Assembly: GCF_002252525.1 (NCBI RefSeq)
Contig: NZ_NNRM01000006.1
Span: 62,001-126,000 of the forward strand
DNA: 64,000 nt
Direction of reading: 5' to 3'
Origin: Brucella pseudogrignonensis
Lineage (GTDB): Bacteria; Pseudomonadota; Alphaproteobacteria; Rhizobiales; Rhizobiaceae
A program made the translations under genes and the position numbers. This document shows positions 55,500-64,000 of this stretch, piece by piece. Every line of letters begins with the position of its first letter. Positions within the stretch are counted from its first letter, which is position 1. The notes under the pieces were generated by a model that was not told the DNA's origin, did not search any database, and saw only the letters and a program-made list of their open reading frames with translations.

Positions 55500-55683
55500 C
55501 AATTTTTTGCTAACGAGAACACTTTCTTCCATGCTGAGACGGAATAAAGATATTCTGAATTGTTTTGGCCAAATGACGCACAAAACACAAATTCCAAAAG
55601 CATCCGACGATCTTTTCGTGCGCTACATTTCACACGACCAAATCCCTATGCATGAAAGGGGCGTAAGAAACGCCCCCTTTTTG
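55500..55683 (+). ncRNA. Possible small RNA ending in an orphan terminator
   Basis: A complete intrinsic terminator (AAAGGGGCGT 55655-55664 / ACGCCCC(C)TTT 55670-55680, then TTTT) lies on the forward strand with no forward gene before it. The preceding 150 bases have no credible coding frame; the one ATG-initiated frame here runs through the terminator. This is the layout of an independent small RNA. No promoter could be placed with confidence. Confidence 0.3.
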
Positions 55684-55684
55684 T
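55655..55684 (+). terminator. Orphan forward intrinsic terminator
   Basis: AAAGGGGCGT pairs with ACGCCCCCTTT with one bulged C, followed by four more Ts. No annotated gene precedes it on the forward strand. Confidence 0.75.
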
Positions 55685-55730
55685 CTAATCATCGAGCACC
55701 TAAAATCTGATGAGATTCTGACTTATGGCC

Positions 55731-55915
55731 GACGCATCGTCCCAAAAATCGTTTTCGACTTTTGGACAGATCGATGCGTCTATCTTAAAAGTAGAGCGAC
55801 CTTTGTGCGCCCATTCGGGCGCACGGCGCTCTACTCGAAAATGGCGTTTTGTGAGAACCGGAGCGGAGCGTACATAAAGTACGTGAGCCTAGGTAAGCGA
55901 AACAAAGCGCCATTT
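55731..55915. repeat. Palindromic mosaic (RIME/Bru-RS-like)
   Basis: Three large hairpins stand in a row. The first is GACGCATCG 55731-55739 / CGATGCGTC 55772-55780. The second is TAGAGCG...GTGCGCCC 55792-55812 / GGGCGCAC...CGCTCTA 55817-55833. The third is AAATGGCG 55839-55846 / CGCCATTT 55908-55915, which encloses CGTAC/GTACG. This matches the build of the mosaic palindromic elements known between genes in Rhizobium and Brucella. It lies behind ilvC. Confidence 0.7.
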
Positions 55916-55947
55916 GCAGACGGCCAGAGTCTGAGTATCGCAGATTT

Positions 55948-57033
<1,086 letters not shown>

Positions 57034-57675
57034 TTATGCCCCGTAAAGAGCGAAAAACTGCTTTGTGGCACGCCGGGCGTCCCGGATGACCACTTCGTCA
57101 GTCAGTTCCAGCCGGTCGCCAAGCAGCAACCGGATCTGCATGTCCCGAACGACAAGTCCGAAAAATGCACGAAAAGCTTCGTCGATGTCGTCAAAAGCAA
57201 GAAGCTTTGCTTCCTGACCCATTTCGAGGATCGGCTTAAGACGCTTTGCCATCGCCACCGGACCATTGGCGAGAACAATGTCGCCAAGTGCCGATTTGCC
57301 CGATGCCGTGTGGCTTACAGCCAGACGGTTCAATGCAATCGATGTTGGACCAGACAGCACCAGCAGCCAGTCACGCGCAAAATGTTCAAGGCTTGAGAAA
57401 AGCGATTCCGCGTCAAGCTTCTCGCGAGCTACCGGCACGACACGAACCTTCGATGCCTGCCAGCGAACCATTGCGGTTAGCAGACCATCGCGATCACCAA
57501 ACCATTTATAAAGGCTTTCCTTGGAGCAATTGGCAGCACGCGCAATGCTCGCCGTCGTCAAAGCGCGGTCACCGCCTTCGACAAGAAGGCGCAACGCCTG
57601 CTCCAGAACATCGTTCTGACGCGGCGAAAAAGACGGCTGCTTCTGAGCCTGCAATTCGTCGCTTTTATCAGTCAC
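57034..57675 (-). CDS. TetR-family transcriptional regulator
   Basis: A 213-residue regulator. Residues about 18-65 form the TetR helix-turn-helix (TTASIARAANCSKESLYKWF, then GDRDGLL). The remainder is an all-helical ligand domain. A perfect palindrome, GTACCGTACGGTAC, lies 20 bases upstream and is the probable autoregulatory operator. No exporter gene is adjacent, so the target could be itself, ilvC downstream, or distant genes. The ligand is unknown. Confidence 0.9.
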   Translation of the reverse strand: MTDKSDELQAQKQPSFSPRQNDVLEQALRLLVEGGDRALTTASIARAANCSKESLYKWFGDRDGLLTAMVRWQASKVRVVPVAREKLDAESLFSSLEHFARDWLLVLSGPTSIALNRLAVSHTASGKSALGDIVLANGPVAMAKRLKPILEMGQEAKLLAFDDIDEAFRAFFGLVVRDMQIRLLLGDRLELTDEVVIRDARRATKQFFALYGA

Positions 57676-57694
57676 GGATCAATCCCTCCACCTT

Positions 57695-57708
57695 GTACCG
57701 TACGGTAC
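57695..57708. promoter_or_regulatory. Probable TetR operator
   Basis: GTACCGTACGGTAC is a perfect 14-base palindrome just upstream of the tetR-like gene. Its position and symmetry fit an autoregulatory TetR site. Confidence 0.6.
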
Positions 57709-57839
57709 GGTTCCGTTTATTAATCTTTGCTTGAGAGACCGTCAAGCAGGATTTTTCAACGAGATGGAAGATTTTAGAATTGTGATCCGAGAACCGCTTG
57801 GAGCTTCTTTTTCGACAACTGGAAAGAAGCAAACAAATT

Positions 57840-57888
57840 CAAAAAGAAAGAGCGCCTTCCGGAATCAACTTCTCAGAAGGCGCCCTTT
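57840..57888 (-). terminator. Intrinsic terminator of kup
   Basis: On the reverse strand GCGCCTTC (forward 57876-57883) pairs with GAAGGCGC (forward 57852-57859), followed by TCTTTCTTTTT. Confidence 0.85.
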
Positions 57889-57915
57889 AAAAATATGCAT
57901 ATCTGGCTTCATGCC

Positions 57916-59895
57916 TTAGAGATTTACTTGTGTGCCTATTTCCACAACACGACCTGTTGGGATCTGGAAATATTCCGTCGCATCAGAGGCCGTACGAGCA
58001 AGCAGGATGAAAAGCTTATCCTGCCAGAGCGGCAAACCGGAATGTGCGGAAGCCTTGAGCCAGCGACGTGACAGGAAGAAAGACGTCGTCATGATGTCGA
58101 ACTTCCAGCCGAGTTTTCGGCAAAGTCCTAGCGCGCGCGGAATATTCGGTTGCTGCATATAGCCAAATGTCAGCGTGACCTGCATGAAGCGTTCATTGAA
58201 CTGCGAAACACGCGCACGGTCAGCACTCGACACCCAAGGCTTGGAAGCCGTTACAACAGTCAGAATAACATTGTTCTGGTGCAGAACCTTATAGTGCTTG
58301 AGACTATGCATGAGTGCCGTCGGCGCGCTCTTGGGATCACCTGTCAGAAACACAGCCGTTCCCGGAACAATTGTCGGCGGACGCTTGTTCATCTGCTCGA
58401 CGATAAGATCGAGCGGCACCTCCGCCTTGCGTGTCTTTTGGAACAGGTGGCGCGTGCCGCGCACCCATGTCCACATGATGACCACAAGAATAAGCGCAAA
58501 GGTAATCGACGCCCAGCCGCCATCATGCACCTTGATGATGTTGGCGCTGAAGAACATCACATCAATGACCAGAAAGCCTGCGATCAAGGGAGCAGCGCGG
58601 CTGACACGCCAGTTCCAGATGCGAGTCATGACAAAATAAAGAAGACCGGTCGTGACCAGCATATTGCCCGTCACGGCGATACCGTAAGCAGATGCCAGAT
58701 TGTTCGACTTCTCAAACCCGAGAACGAGAATGATAACCGTAAGACCAAGCAGCAGATTGACGCGCGGAATGTAGATTTGTCCGTGCAGTTTTTCCGACGT
58801 GTGCTGGATTTCAAGACGCGGCAGAATGTTAAGCTGAACCGCCTGACGCGCCACAGAAAACGCGCCGCTGATGACGGCCTGACTGGCGATCACAGTGGCA
58901 GCTGTCGCCAGAAGCACCATCGGCCAGAGCGCAAAATCCGGCATCATCTGGAAGAAAGGCAACGCCGCCGCTTCACCATGGGACAACACGAATGCCGCCT
59001 GTCCGAAATAGTTAAGTAGAAGGCACGGAAACACAATCCAAAGCCAAGCTCGAACGATTGGCTTACGGCCAAAATGACCGAGATCAGCGTAAAGCGCTTC
59101 AGCGCCTGTCATGGCAAGAAAGACTGCGCCTACAGTAATGAAGGCGACACCGGGGCTCACGACAAGAAAACGCAGGGCATAATAAGGATTAAGCGCTGCC
59201 ATTACTGTCGGATCGTCAAAAATATGCCAAAGACCGGACGCACCGAGGGCCAGAAACCACACCGCCATGATCGGCCCGAAAACAATCGCAACCTTGCCCG
59301 TTCCGTACTTCTGGATTGAGAAAAGAACCACGAGAATAACCACGGTAATGGGCACCACAAAGGGCGTCATATGGGGCGCAACAATCTGCACCCCTTCCAC
59401 CGCAGACAACACCGAAATCGCAGGCGTAATGACCGCATCGCCAAAGAACAGCGCCGCTCCGCAAATACCAGCTGCCAGAACGATGTCGGGCCGCCCTTTA
59501 AGGGCAGCCCTTACCAAAGCCATCAAAGAGAGAATGCCGCCTTCGCCATTATTGTCGGCACGCAGCACGAAGATCACATATTTCACCGTCACAACGAGCA
59601 GAAGCGCCCAGAAGATCAGAGAAACGACACCCAGAATATCACTTCTGGAAAGAAACCCATCCGAAGTTGCCGCGTGCAATGCTTCGCGGAAGGCGTAGAT
59701 CGGGCTCGTACCAATATCACCATAAACGACGCCGAGAGCACCAAGCACCAGCATCTTCATACTGTCATGGGAATGGTCGTTTTCTTCCGAAGCAATCGAG
59801 TTCTCTGGAGAAACGCCAGCAGGCAGCGTATTTTGAGAACCCGCCTGCGCATCTCCTGCGACTGGCGTGTTCTTATCTGGTTGCTCGCTGCTCAT
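57916..59895 (-). CDS. kup: KUP-family potassium transporter
   Basis: A 659-residue potassium:proton symporter. A hydrophilic N-terminus of about 45 residues is followed by twelve membrane segments, starting with LGALGVVYGDIGTSPIYAFR (the KUP signature). GDAVITPAISVLSAVEGV and TGAEALYADLGHFG follow, and a soluble C-terminal domain runs from residue about 460 to the end. It takes up potassium under low external K+ or acid stress. GAGGTG precedes the ATG. It is monocistronic with a strong terminator. Confidence 0.95.
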   Translation of the reverse strand: MSSEQPDKNTPVAGDAQAGSQNTLPAGVSPENSIASEENDHSHDSMKMLVLGALGVVYGDIGTSPIYAFREALHAATSDGFLSRSDILGVVSLIFWALLLVVTVKYVIFVLRADNNGEGGILSLMALVRAALKGRPDIVLAAGICGAALFFGDAVITPAISVLSAVEGVQIVAPHMTPFVVPITVVILVVLFSIQKYGTGKVAIVFGPIMAVWFLALGASGLWHIFDDPTVMAALNPYYALRFLVVSPGVAFITVGAVFLAMTGAEALYADLGHFGRKPIVRAWLWIVFPCLLLNYFGQAAFVLSHGEAAALPFFQMMPDFALWPMVLLATAATVIASQAVISGAFSVARQAVQLNILPRLEIQHTSEKLHGQIYIPRVNLLLGLTVIILVLGFEKSNNLASAYGIAVTGNMLVTTGLLYFVMTRIWNWRVSRAAPLIAGFLVIDVMFFSANIIKVHDGGWASITFALILVVIMWTWVRGTRHLFQKTRKAEVPLDLIVEQMNKRPPTIVPGTAVFLTGDPKSAPTALMHSLKHYKVLHQNNVILTVVTASKPWVSSADRARVSQFNERFMQVTLTFGYMQQPNIPRALGLCRKLGWKFDIMTTSFFLSRRWLKASAHSGLPLWQDKLFILLARTASDATEYFQIPTGRVVEIGTQVNL

Positions 59896-60247
59896 ATGCA
59901 GACACCTCGTGAGGTCGTAAGTATCGGGATTGGATATCAGAGCGCCTGGGAGTTAAACAAACCGTCAACAGCTAGGGAATACATGATCGCTGCAAAGGTT
60001 CCCATGCAAGTTCGGTATCAGTCAAATGCCTGAAGTGTCAAAGTTAAACTCTTTAAAGAAAAGTAAGCTAACTCACCGCTGAAGCGTGAAGCTCGGACTG
60101 CGGAAAACTTCATGTATGCTTCCCTCAAATGACCCAGCGCACCTCGGAGCGTGGTTATTCTGTGGCGGGCGGTCTATATCTTGTCACGCCCGCGCACAAA
60201 TGCAGATTTCGCAAAGCTCCATTGTCAGCCATGCATTTTCGTAAAGC
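59896..60247. other. Intergenic region between kup and pdxJ
   Basis: No gene is supported in these 352 bases. A small dyad ACCTCGTGAGGT (about 59906-59917) overlaps the kup ribosome site on the reverse strand and might mask it. Otherwise nothing structured was seen. Confidence 0.35.
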
Positions 60248-60988
60248 CTATCCAGCCAAGGCTGCAATGTATCGGCTAACGGTCACCGGCATACCATACA
60301 TTAAAGCATCTGCGGTCAGACCGTGCCCAATCGACGCTTCGCTTAACTGCGGTACACGTTTCACCAAAGCTGGGAGATTTTCAACTGTCAGATCGTGCCC
60401 TGCATTGATTGCGAGCCCGAGCGCCGTTGCTGCATCTGCAGCTTTGCCGAGACGGCTCAGTTCCTGTGTAGCGGCAGCCGGATCATCATAAGTCGCTCCA
60501 TATGGGCCCGTATAGAGCTCAATGCGGTCTGCGCCAATTGCCTTGGCCTTTTCATAACCCAGCGGATCAGGGTCAGCGAATAACGATACACGCATTCCCT
60601 TTGATTTCAGCCGCTGAACGATCGGTTCCAGGAAATCGGATTTGGTTTCAAAATCCCAACCGTGATCGGAAGTTGCCTGCATCGGATCATCAGGAACCAA
60701 CGTCACCTGCTCAGGTTGATGCTTTTCAACCAGTTCCAGAAAGGCTTCTGTTGGAAAGCCTTCAATGTTGAACTCAGCCTGCGGGTATTCATCATCGATC
60801 AATGCGCGGATATCGCCAAGATCGGTAAAACGAATATGACGCTGATCAGGACGCGGATGCACCGTCAAGCCAGCCGCTCCTGCTGCAAGCGCCGCTCGTC
60901 CTAGACCGGTCACACTCGGCCAAGGAAGATCTCGCCGATTACGCAACATGGCTATAGCGTTGAGATTGACGGACAATTTTGCAGGCAT
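60248..60988 (-). CDS. pdxJ: Pyridoxine 5'-phosphate synthase
   Basis: A 246-residue TIM-barrel enzyme that condenses 1-deoxyxylulose 5-phosphate with 3-amino-2-oxopropyl phosphate in vitamin B6 synthesis. It starts [20 protein letters not shown] and has [29 protein letters not shown] and [11 protein letters not shown], all family hallmarks with catalytic His and Glu residues. AAGGAG precedes the ATG at 60988; the upstream extension of the frame has no homology. Confidence 0.95.
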   Translation of the reverse strand: MPAKLSVNLNAIAMLRNRRDLPWPSVTGLGRAALAAGAAGLTVHPRPDQRHIRFTDLGDIRALIDDEYPQAEFNIEGFPTEAFLELVEKHQPEQVTLVPDDPMQATSDHGWDFETKSDFLEPIVQRLKSKGMRVSLFADPDPLGYEKAKAIGADRIELYTGPYGATYDDPAAATQELSRLGKAADAATALGLAINAGHDLTVENLPALVKRVPQLSEASIGHGLTADALMYGMPVTVSRYIAALAG

Positions 60989-61172
60989 AGAGCTTCGCTC
61001 CTTCAATTCGATATGAGGCTTTATATCGTCAGCCATTGAAAAGTGTGAGTGTTTTCCTGTCACACCTCGAACCAATATAGGGATTGCTAATTTTGAAGGC
61101 CTGCCGCAACCTTTATCCCCTGAGAGGCGTTTTAGTGAAATAACACGACGTTCTAAGAACCGGAGGTCAACG

Positions 61173-61571
61173 ATGCGCAACGAGGACATTCCTGTCATCC
61201 GTCGCATTCCAACCAATCGTGAAGATGTCTTTGCTTTTGCTATCGAGGGCCATCTCGATGATGCTTCTCTCGAAAATCTTTATGGACTGCTCGATGCAGC
61301 CTATGAAGGCCATGATGAAATCGACCTGCTCATCCGCCTGACCGGCTATGACGGCGTGGATTGGGGTTCAGCATTTTCGGAGAGCATGTTGTCGATGCGT
61401 GCAAAATCTCTGCGTCACCTTCGACGTTATGCCATTGTTGGCGGCCCGCTATGGATACAGGCAAGCGTCACGCTCATGCAGCCGTTTCTGTCCATCGAAA
61501 TGAAGACATTCGAATCCGAAGACGAGCCCAAAGCTTGGGAGTGGCTAAGCGCCGAACCAGCGGAACAATGA
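61173..61571 (+). CDS. SpoIIAA-like (STAS-fold) protein
   Basis: A 132-residue cytoplasmic protein of the SpoIIAA-like/DUF3478 group. [19 protein letters not shown] opens a STAS-type fold and [13 protein letters not shown] near the end is characteristic. Members may bind lipid or act in stress signalling, but none is well defined. A ribosome-site-like GGAGG stands before the ATG. It is convergent with the helicase gene, whose stop codon begins on the next base. Confidence 0.82.
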   Translation: MRNEDIPVIRRIPTNREDVFAFAIEGHLDDASLENLYGLLDAAYEGHDEIDLLIRLTGYDGVDWGSAFSESMLSMRAKSLRHLRRYAIVGGPLWIQASVTLMQPFLSIEMKTFESEDEPKAWEWLSAEPAEQ

Positions 61572-62693
61572 TTATTTTACAATTGTCAGCTGTTCGGCTG
61601 CACGCGTGATTGCCGTGTAAAGCCAGCGCTCGCGCGTGTCGCGGAAAGCGTAGCTTTCATCGAACAGCACGACATTATCCCACTGCGAACCCTGCGCCTT
61701 GTGAACCGTCAGTGCATAACCGTAATCAAAATCATCGAAACGCTTCTTGGTCTGCCAAGGAATTTCAGCATCCGGGTCCTCAAACTGCGCTTTGAGCAGT
61801 TTGATCTTGGCGACGCCTCGGTCTTCGTCTTCGGGCGAGACCAGCAGATTAATTCCCGGTTTCACTGTTTCCTTGGACGAGGTCATTACCTTCCAGAGAG
61901 AGCCGTTCAGAAGCCCCTTGGCCGGATCGTTGCGCAGGCAAACCAGCTTATCGCCGGCCTGGGGGTATTCCGCAGTAAAACCCTTCAACTCGCGCAGCCG
62001 CTGATTATAGCGCTTGCGTGTACGGTTGGTGCCAACGAGAACCTGATCGGCAGAAAGAACCACATCCTGATTGACCTCAGATTTGGAAATAACTTTCGCT
62101 CTTCCCTCATCGCCATAAGCAAGCTCACGACCCTCACGCACGTCAAGCGCCATACGGATGATCGGGTTATCGCGTGCCTGACGATGAATTTCCGTCAGCA
62201 GATAATCCGGTTCGTGCTCAGTAAAAAAACCGCCGCCCGAAATCGGCGGCAACTGTCCCGGATCACCCAGCACCAGAATAGGTGTGCCAAATGTCATCAG
62301 ATCGCGACCGAGCTGCTCATCAACCATGGAACATTCGTCCACAACGATCAGAGCCGCCTTGGCCACCGGGCTTTGACGGTTAAGCGAAAATGTCGGGGCG
62401 ATAGACGTCTTACCGGTTGTTTCGTCTTCAATCGCTTCTTCACCGCGCGGCCGATAGATCAGTGAATGCAGCGTGCGCGCATTGTTTGCGCCCTTGGAGC
62501 GTAGCACCTGCGCGGCCTTGCCGGTGAAGGCTGCAAACTGCACATCACCATCCACATGCTCGGCAAAATAACGCGCAAGCGTGGTTTTGCCTGTGCCAGC
62601 ATAACCAAACAGCCTGAAGATAGGGGAACGCCCTTCCTTCAGCCACTTGCCAACGGCTTTTAAAGCCTGATCCTGTTCCGGTGAAAACTGCAT
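61572..62693 (-). CDS. RecD-like ATP-dependent helicase (SF1B)
   Basis: A 373-residue SF1B helicase. Walker A LFGYAGTGKTTLARYF is near residue 30, motif II VVDECSMVD follows, and motif III is LGDPGQLPPISG. The C-terminal UvrD_C_2 domain has YGYALTVHKAQGSQWDNV, then YTAITRA. It resembles phage Dda and short RecD2 proteins and is not a RecBCD subunit. It probably unwinds 5' to 3' in repair or replication. The ATG at 62693 was chosen because the conserved sequence begins there (FSPEQDQALKAVGKWL). Confidence 0.9.
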   Translation of the reverse strand: MQFSPEQDQALKAVGKWLKEGRSPIFRLFGYAGTGKTTLARYFAEHVDGDVQFAAFTGKAAQVLRSKGANNARTLHSLIYRPRGEEAIEDETTGKTSIAPTFSLNRQSPVAKAALIVVDECSMVDEQLGRDLMTFGTPILVLGDPGQLPPISGGGFFTEHEPDYLLTEIHRQARDNPIIRMALDVREGRELAYGDEGRAKVISKSEVNQDVVLSADQVLVGTNRTRKRYNQRLRELKGFTAEYPQAGDKLVCLRNDPAKGLLNGSLWKVMTSSKETVKPGINLLVSPEDEDRGVAKIKLLKAQFEDPDAEIPWQTKKRFDDFDYGYALTVHKAQGSQWDNVVLFDESYAFRDTRERWLYTAITRAAEQLTIVK

Positions 62694-62917
62694 ACCCTGT
62701 TCAGACAGGATTCGGCACTTAAAGACAAGTGAATAGCAGAACAAAACAGCATCAAAGCTATGAGGCCGCACAAAACAAACCATCAATGTTAGCTAATAAA
62801 AGAGCCAATTATATTGAATAATAAATTAGTAATGCAAATAATTATAAGTACCTTTAATCGTATTCATCATAACTTAATAGATCATATTCAGTATAAACTT
62901 ATAGAAGGAGTTCAATC

Positions 62918-63169
62918 ATGATGCTTCTTGTTTTTGCAGTTTTGGCACTTTCATTAGTTTTCGCATGGTTCGGGCGTCAGTCCGTTGCAATATTTCTTGC
63001 CGTTCTCTGCCTTGCATTGGGCGTAAAACAGTTTCTTTGGGAAATATATAGTTCTGAATACGGCTATCGGATGCCTTGGATTCAAACAGAAGTGGTCGAT
63101 CAGCCTAAGCGGCAACAGTTCGCTTCTGCTTTCACGCCGAGCATAAAATCTGATGGAGCAGCAGCATGA
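62918..63169 (+). CDS. DUF5993-like small membrane protein
   Basis: An 83-residue protein with two hydrophobic helices (LLVFAVLALSLVFAWFG and VAIFLAVLCLALGVKQF) and a polar C-terminus. It looks like the DUF5993 family, which is found next to dsbB-like genes. AGAAGGAG precedes the ATG. The stop overlaps the dsbB start (ATGA), so the two are translationally coupled and probably act together in the membrane. Confidence 0.8.
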   Translation: MMLLVFAVLALSLVFAWFGRQSVAIFLAVLCLALGVKQFLWEIYSSEYGYRMPWIQTEVVDQPKRQQFASAFTPSIKSDGAAA

Positions 63170-63765
63170 GTGTTTTCACATCAGATAATGAAATCGACAA
63201 GCAGCAGACATTAGCCACTCTTCTCTCGATTTATCTTCTGGGAATGATGGCCGTCATCGCAGCAATTTTGACCGCAGCAATGGTGCTGCAATATGCCAAT
63301 GGCGAAATACCTTGCCCGCTTTGTCTTTTACAACGCGTTGCGATGTTTGGTGTTTGCTTCGGAATCATTTTGCAGTTTCGACATGGTTTTTCATACCGTA
63401 ACACTGGCATGAGTATGATTTTCTCACTGTTTCTGCTGATCGTATCCGTGCGGCAGACATTGCTGGATATCTACCCCCGCCCTGGGCATGAATATATCGG
63501 CACCTCAGTCTTTGGCCTTCATATGCCCGTCTGGTCAATTCTCATTGCTGTAGCGTTGTTGATTGCCTTCGCTTTTCAACTCATCTTATGGGGCGGCAGC
63601 ACGCAATTGCAGCACAAATCTCTGACGCATCAGTCGCTGCTTCGCGTGTTGGCAACGGCTCTCAGTCTGTATGTGATTGCGATTGGCGTGATTAATTTCG
63701 TCTCGGTCGGCGTTCAATGTGGCATCGATGAGTGCCACACCTTTGGCTACGCCCTTCTCAAATGA
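63166..63765 (+). CDS. DsbB-like disulfide bond formation protein
   Basis: A 199-residue membrane protein that should reoxidise a DsbA using quinone. CPLC at residues 50-53 is the first redox pair, following membrane helix 1 as in DsbB. The loop between helices 3 and 4, where E. coli DsbB has its second pair, has no cysteine (YPRPGHEYIGTSVFGLHMPV). Instead CGIDEC at residues 185-190 stands after a likely fifth helix, at the C-terminus. The protein thus has a rearranged second pair. It is coupled with the DUF5993-like gene. Confidence 0.85.
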   Translation: MSVFTSDNEIDKQQTLATLLSIYLLGMMAVIAAILTAAMVLQYANGEIPCPLCLLQRVAMFGVCFGIILQFRHGFSYRNTGMSMIFSLFLLIVSVRQTLLDIYPRPGHEYIGTSVFGLHMPVWSILIAVALLIAFAFQLILWGGSTQLQHKSLTHQSLLRVLATALSLYVIAIGVINFVSVGVQCGIDECHTFGYALLK

Positions 63766-63766
63766 A

Positions 63767-63806
63767 AAATAGCGGCTGGAGTAACTCTCCGGCCGCTTTT
63801 CAAACT
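63767..63806. terminator. Bidirectional intrinsic terminator
   Basis: AGCGGC-TGGAG pairs with CTCC-GGCCGCT, with A-runs before and TTTT after. It separates the dsbB-like gene and the convergent dehydratase gene. Confidence 0.75.
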
Positions 63807-64000
63807 TAGCTGCCAACCAGCGCTGCAAATCTTTCCAGATCGACATTGCCACCACTGACGATCACGCCAATACGCTTGCCTTTGAGCCCCGGCGCCATCT
63901 TTAAAGCGCCAGCGAACGCCAGGCAGCCGGTCGGTTCGACCACCATCTTCATTCGGCTGGCAAAAAACTTCATGCCTTGCACCAGATCATTGTCACTGAC
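63806..64000 (-). CDS. PLP-dependent serine/threonine dehydratase-like protein (C-terminal end only)
   Basis: The last 64 residues of a protein that begins beyond the window. MKMVVEPTGCLAFAGALKM is the end of the fold-type II PLP domain (EPTG), and IGVIVSGGNVDLERFA has the glycine-rich motif near the C-terminus that is typical of threonine dehydratase, serine racemase and threo-3-hydroxyaspartate dehydratase. Which of these it is cannot be told from this part. Confidence 0.85.
   Translation of the reverse strand, partial: VSDNDLVQGMKFFASRMKMVVEPTGCLAFAGALKMAPGLKGKRIGVIVSGGNVDLERFAALVGS

Noticed and set aside
55507-55710. 67-codon forward frame after the aminotransferase
   Set aside because: It runs straight through an intrinsic terminator and has no ribosome site or similarity.

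Overview
The window comes from an alphaproteobacterium of the order Hyphomicrobiales. It is most likely a member of the Brucella/Ochrobactrum group. The grounds are moderate-to-high GC, a BA14K-family surface protein, a DUF1127 protein, an entericidin-like lipoprotein, RIME/Bru-RS-like intergenic palindromes, a fused SecDF, an RbbA-type exporter and the general protein character. It reads as ordinary chromosomal sequence. I see no prophage, insertion sequence, integron, CRISPR array or toxin cluster. The hunt therefore turned mainly to intergenic regulatory RNA, binding sites and a few unusual proteins.

Layout. 1-3.7 kb: the 5' part of cobQ (reverse) diverges from a valine-catabolism pair, an acyl-CoA dehydrogenase and 3-hydroxyisobutyrate dehydrogenase. 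3.7-8.5 kb: a structured intergenic segment, a GT39-like membrane glycosyltransferase, a tiny entericidin-like lipoprotein, a LysR regulator facing a DUF1127 gene, and a GlxA/AraC regulator behind a structured leader. 8.7-11.3 kb: a dimethylglycine/sarcosine dehydrogenase-like flavoprotein that the GlxA-type regulator probably controls. 11.4-21.7 kb: small secreted proteins, a large MscS-type channel, SecDF, a CPA2 cation/proton antiporter, an LPG-synthase-like membrane protein and a small hydrolase. 21.7-27.6 kb (reverse): sulfate ABC importer genes sbp-cysT-cysW with no cysA, a 62-residue protein, a TerC-CBS-CorC fusion and a DedA protein. The last two have structured leaders. 28.2 kb: tRNA-Lys(CTT). 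28.5-32.7 kb: a DMT exporter, an EF-hand protein, a FucU/RbsD mutarotase and a 678-residue envelope protein of unknown family.

32.8-38.2 kb is a carbohydrate locus. A sugar ABC importer plus an SDR dehydrogenase (reverse) diverge from a Gfo/Idh/MocA dehydrogenase across a promoter region carrying a GGAA-N6-TTCC palindrome of the IolR type, so myo-inositol or a related polyol is a candidate substrate. 38.2-43.0 kb is a vitamin B12 uptake operon, btuB-btuF-btuC-btuD, behind a cobalamin riboswitch. 43.1-50.8 kb is an apparent oxygen-responsive island. It holds an hlyD-rbbA-yhhJ-type exporter, a universal stress protein and a flavin-binding PNPOx-like protein, each with an FNR/FixK-type dyad or near-dyad upstream. 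Another perfect dyad lies before a structured, apparently non-coding segment that ends in a terminator-like hairpin. This candidate FNR/FixK-controlled small RNA is the most interesting item in the window.

50.8-64 kb: PhzF, Nudix, an endonuclease/exonuclease/phosphatase protein, a BA14K protein, a PLP aminotransferase, ilvC with a palindromic mosaic repeat behind it, a TetR regulator with a perfect operator palindrome, kup, pdxJ, a SpoIIAA-like protein, a RecD-like helicase, and a DUF5993-DsbB pair in which the second redox cysteine pair of DsbB is at the C-terminus. The window ends inside a PLP-dependent serine/threonine dehydratase-like gene. All calls are from reading the sequence; no database search was run.
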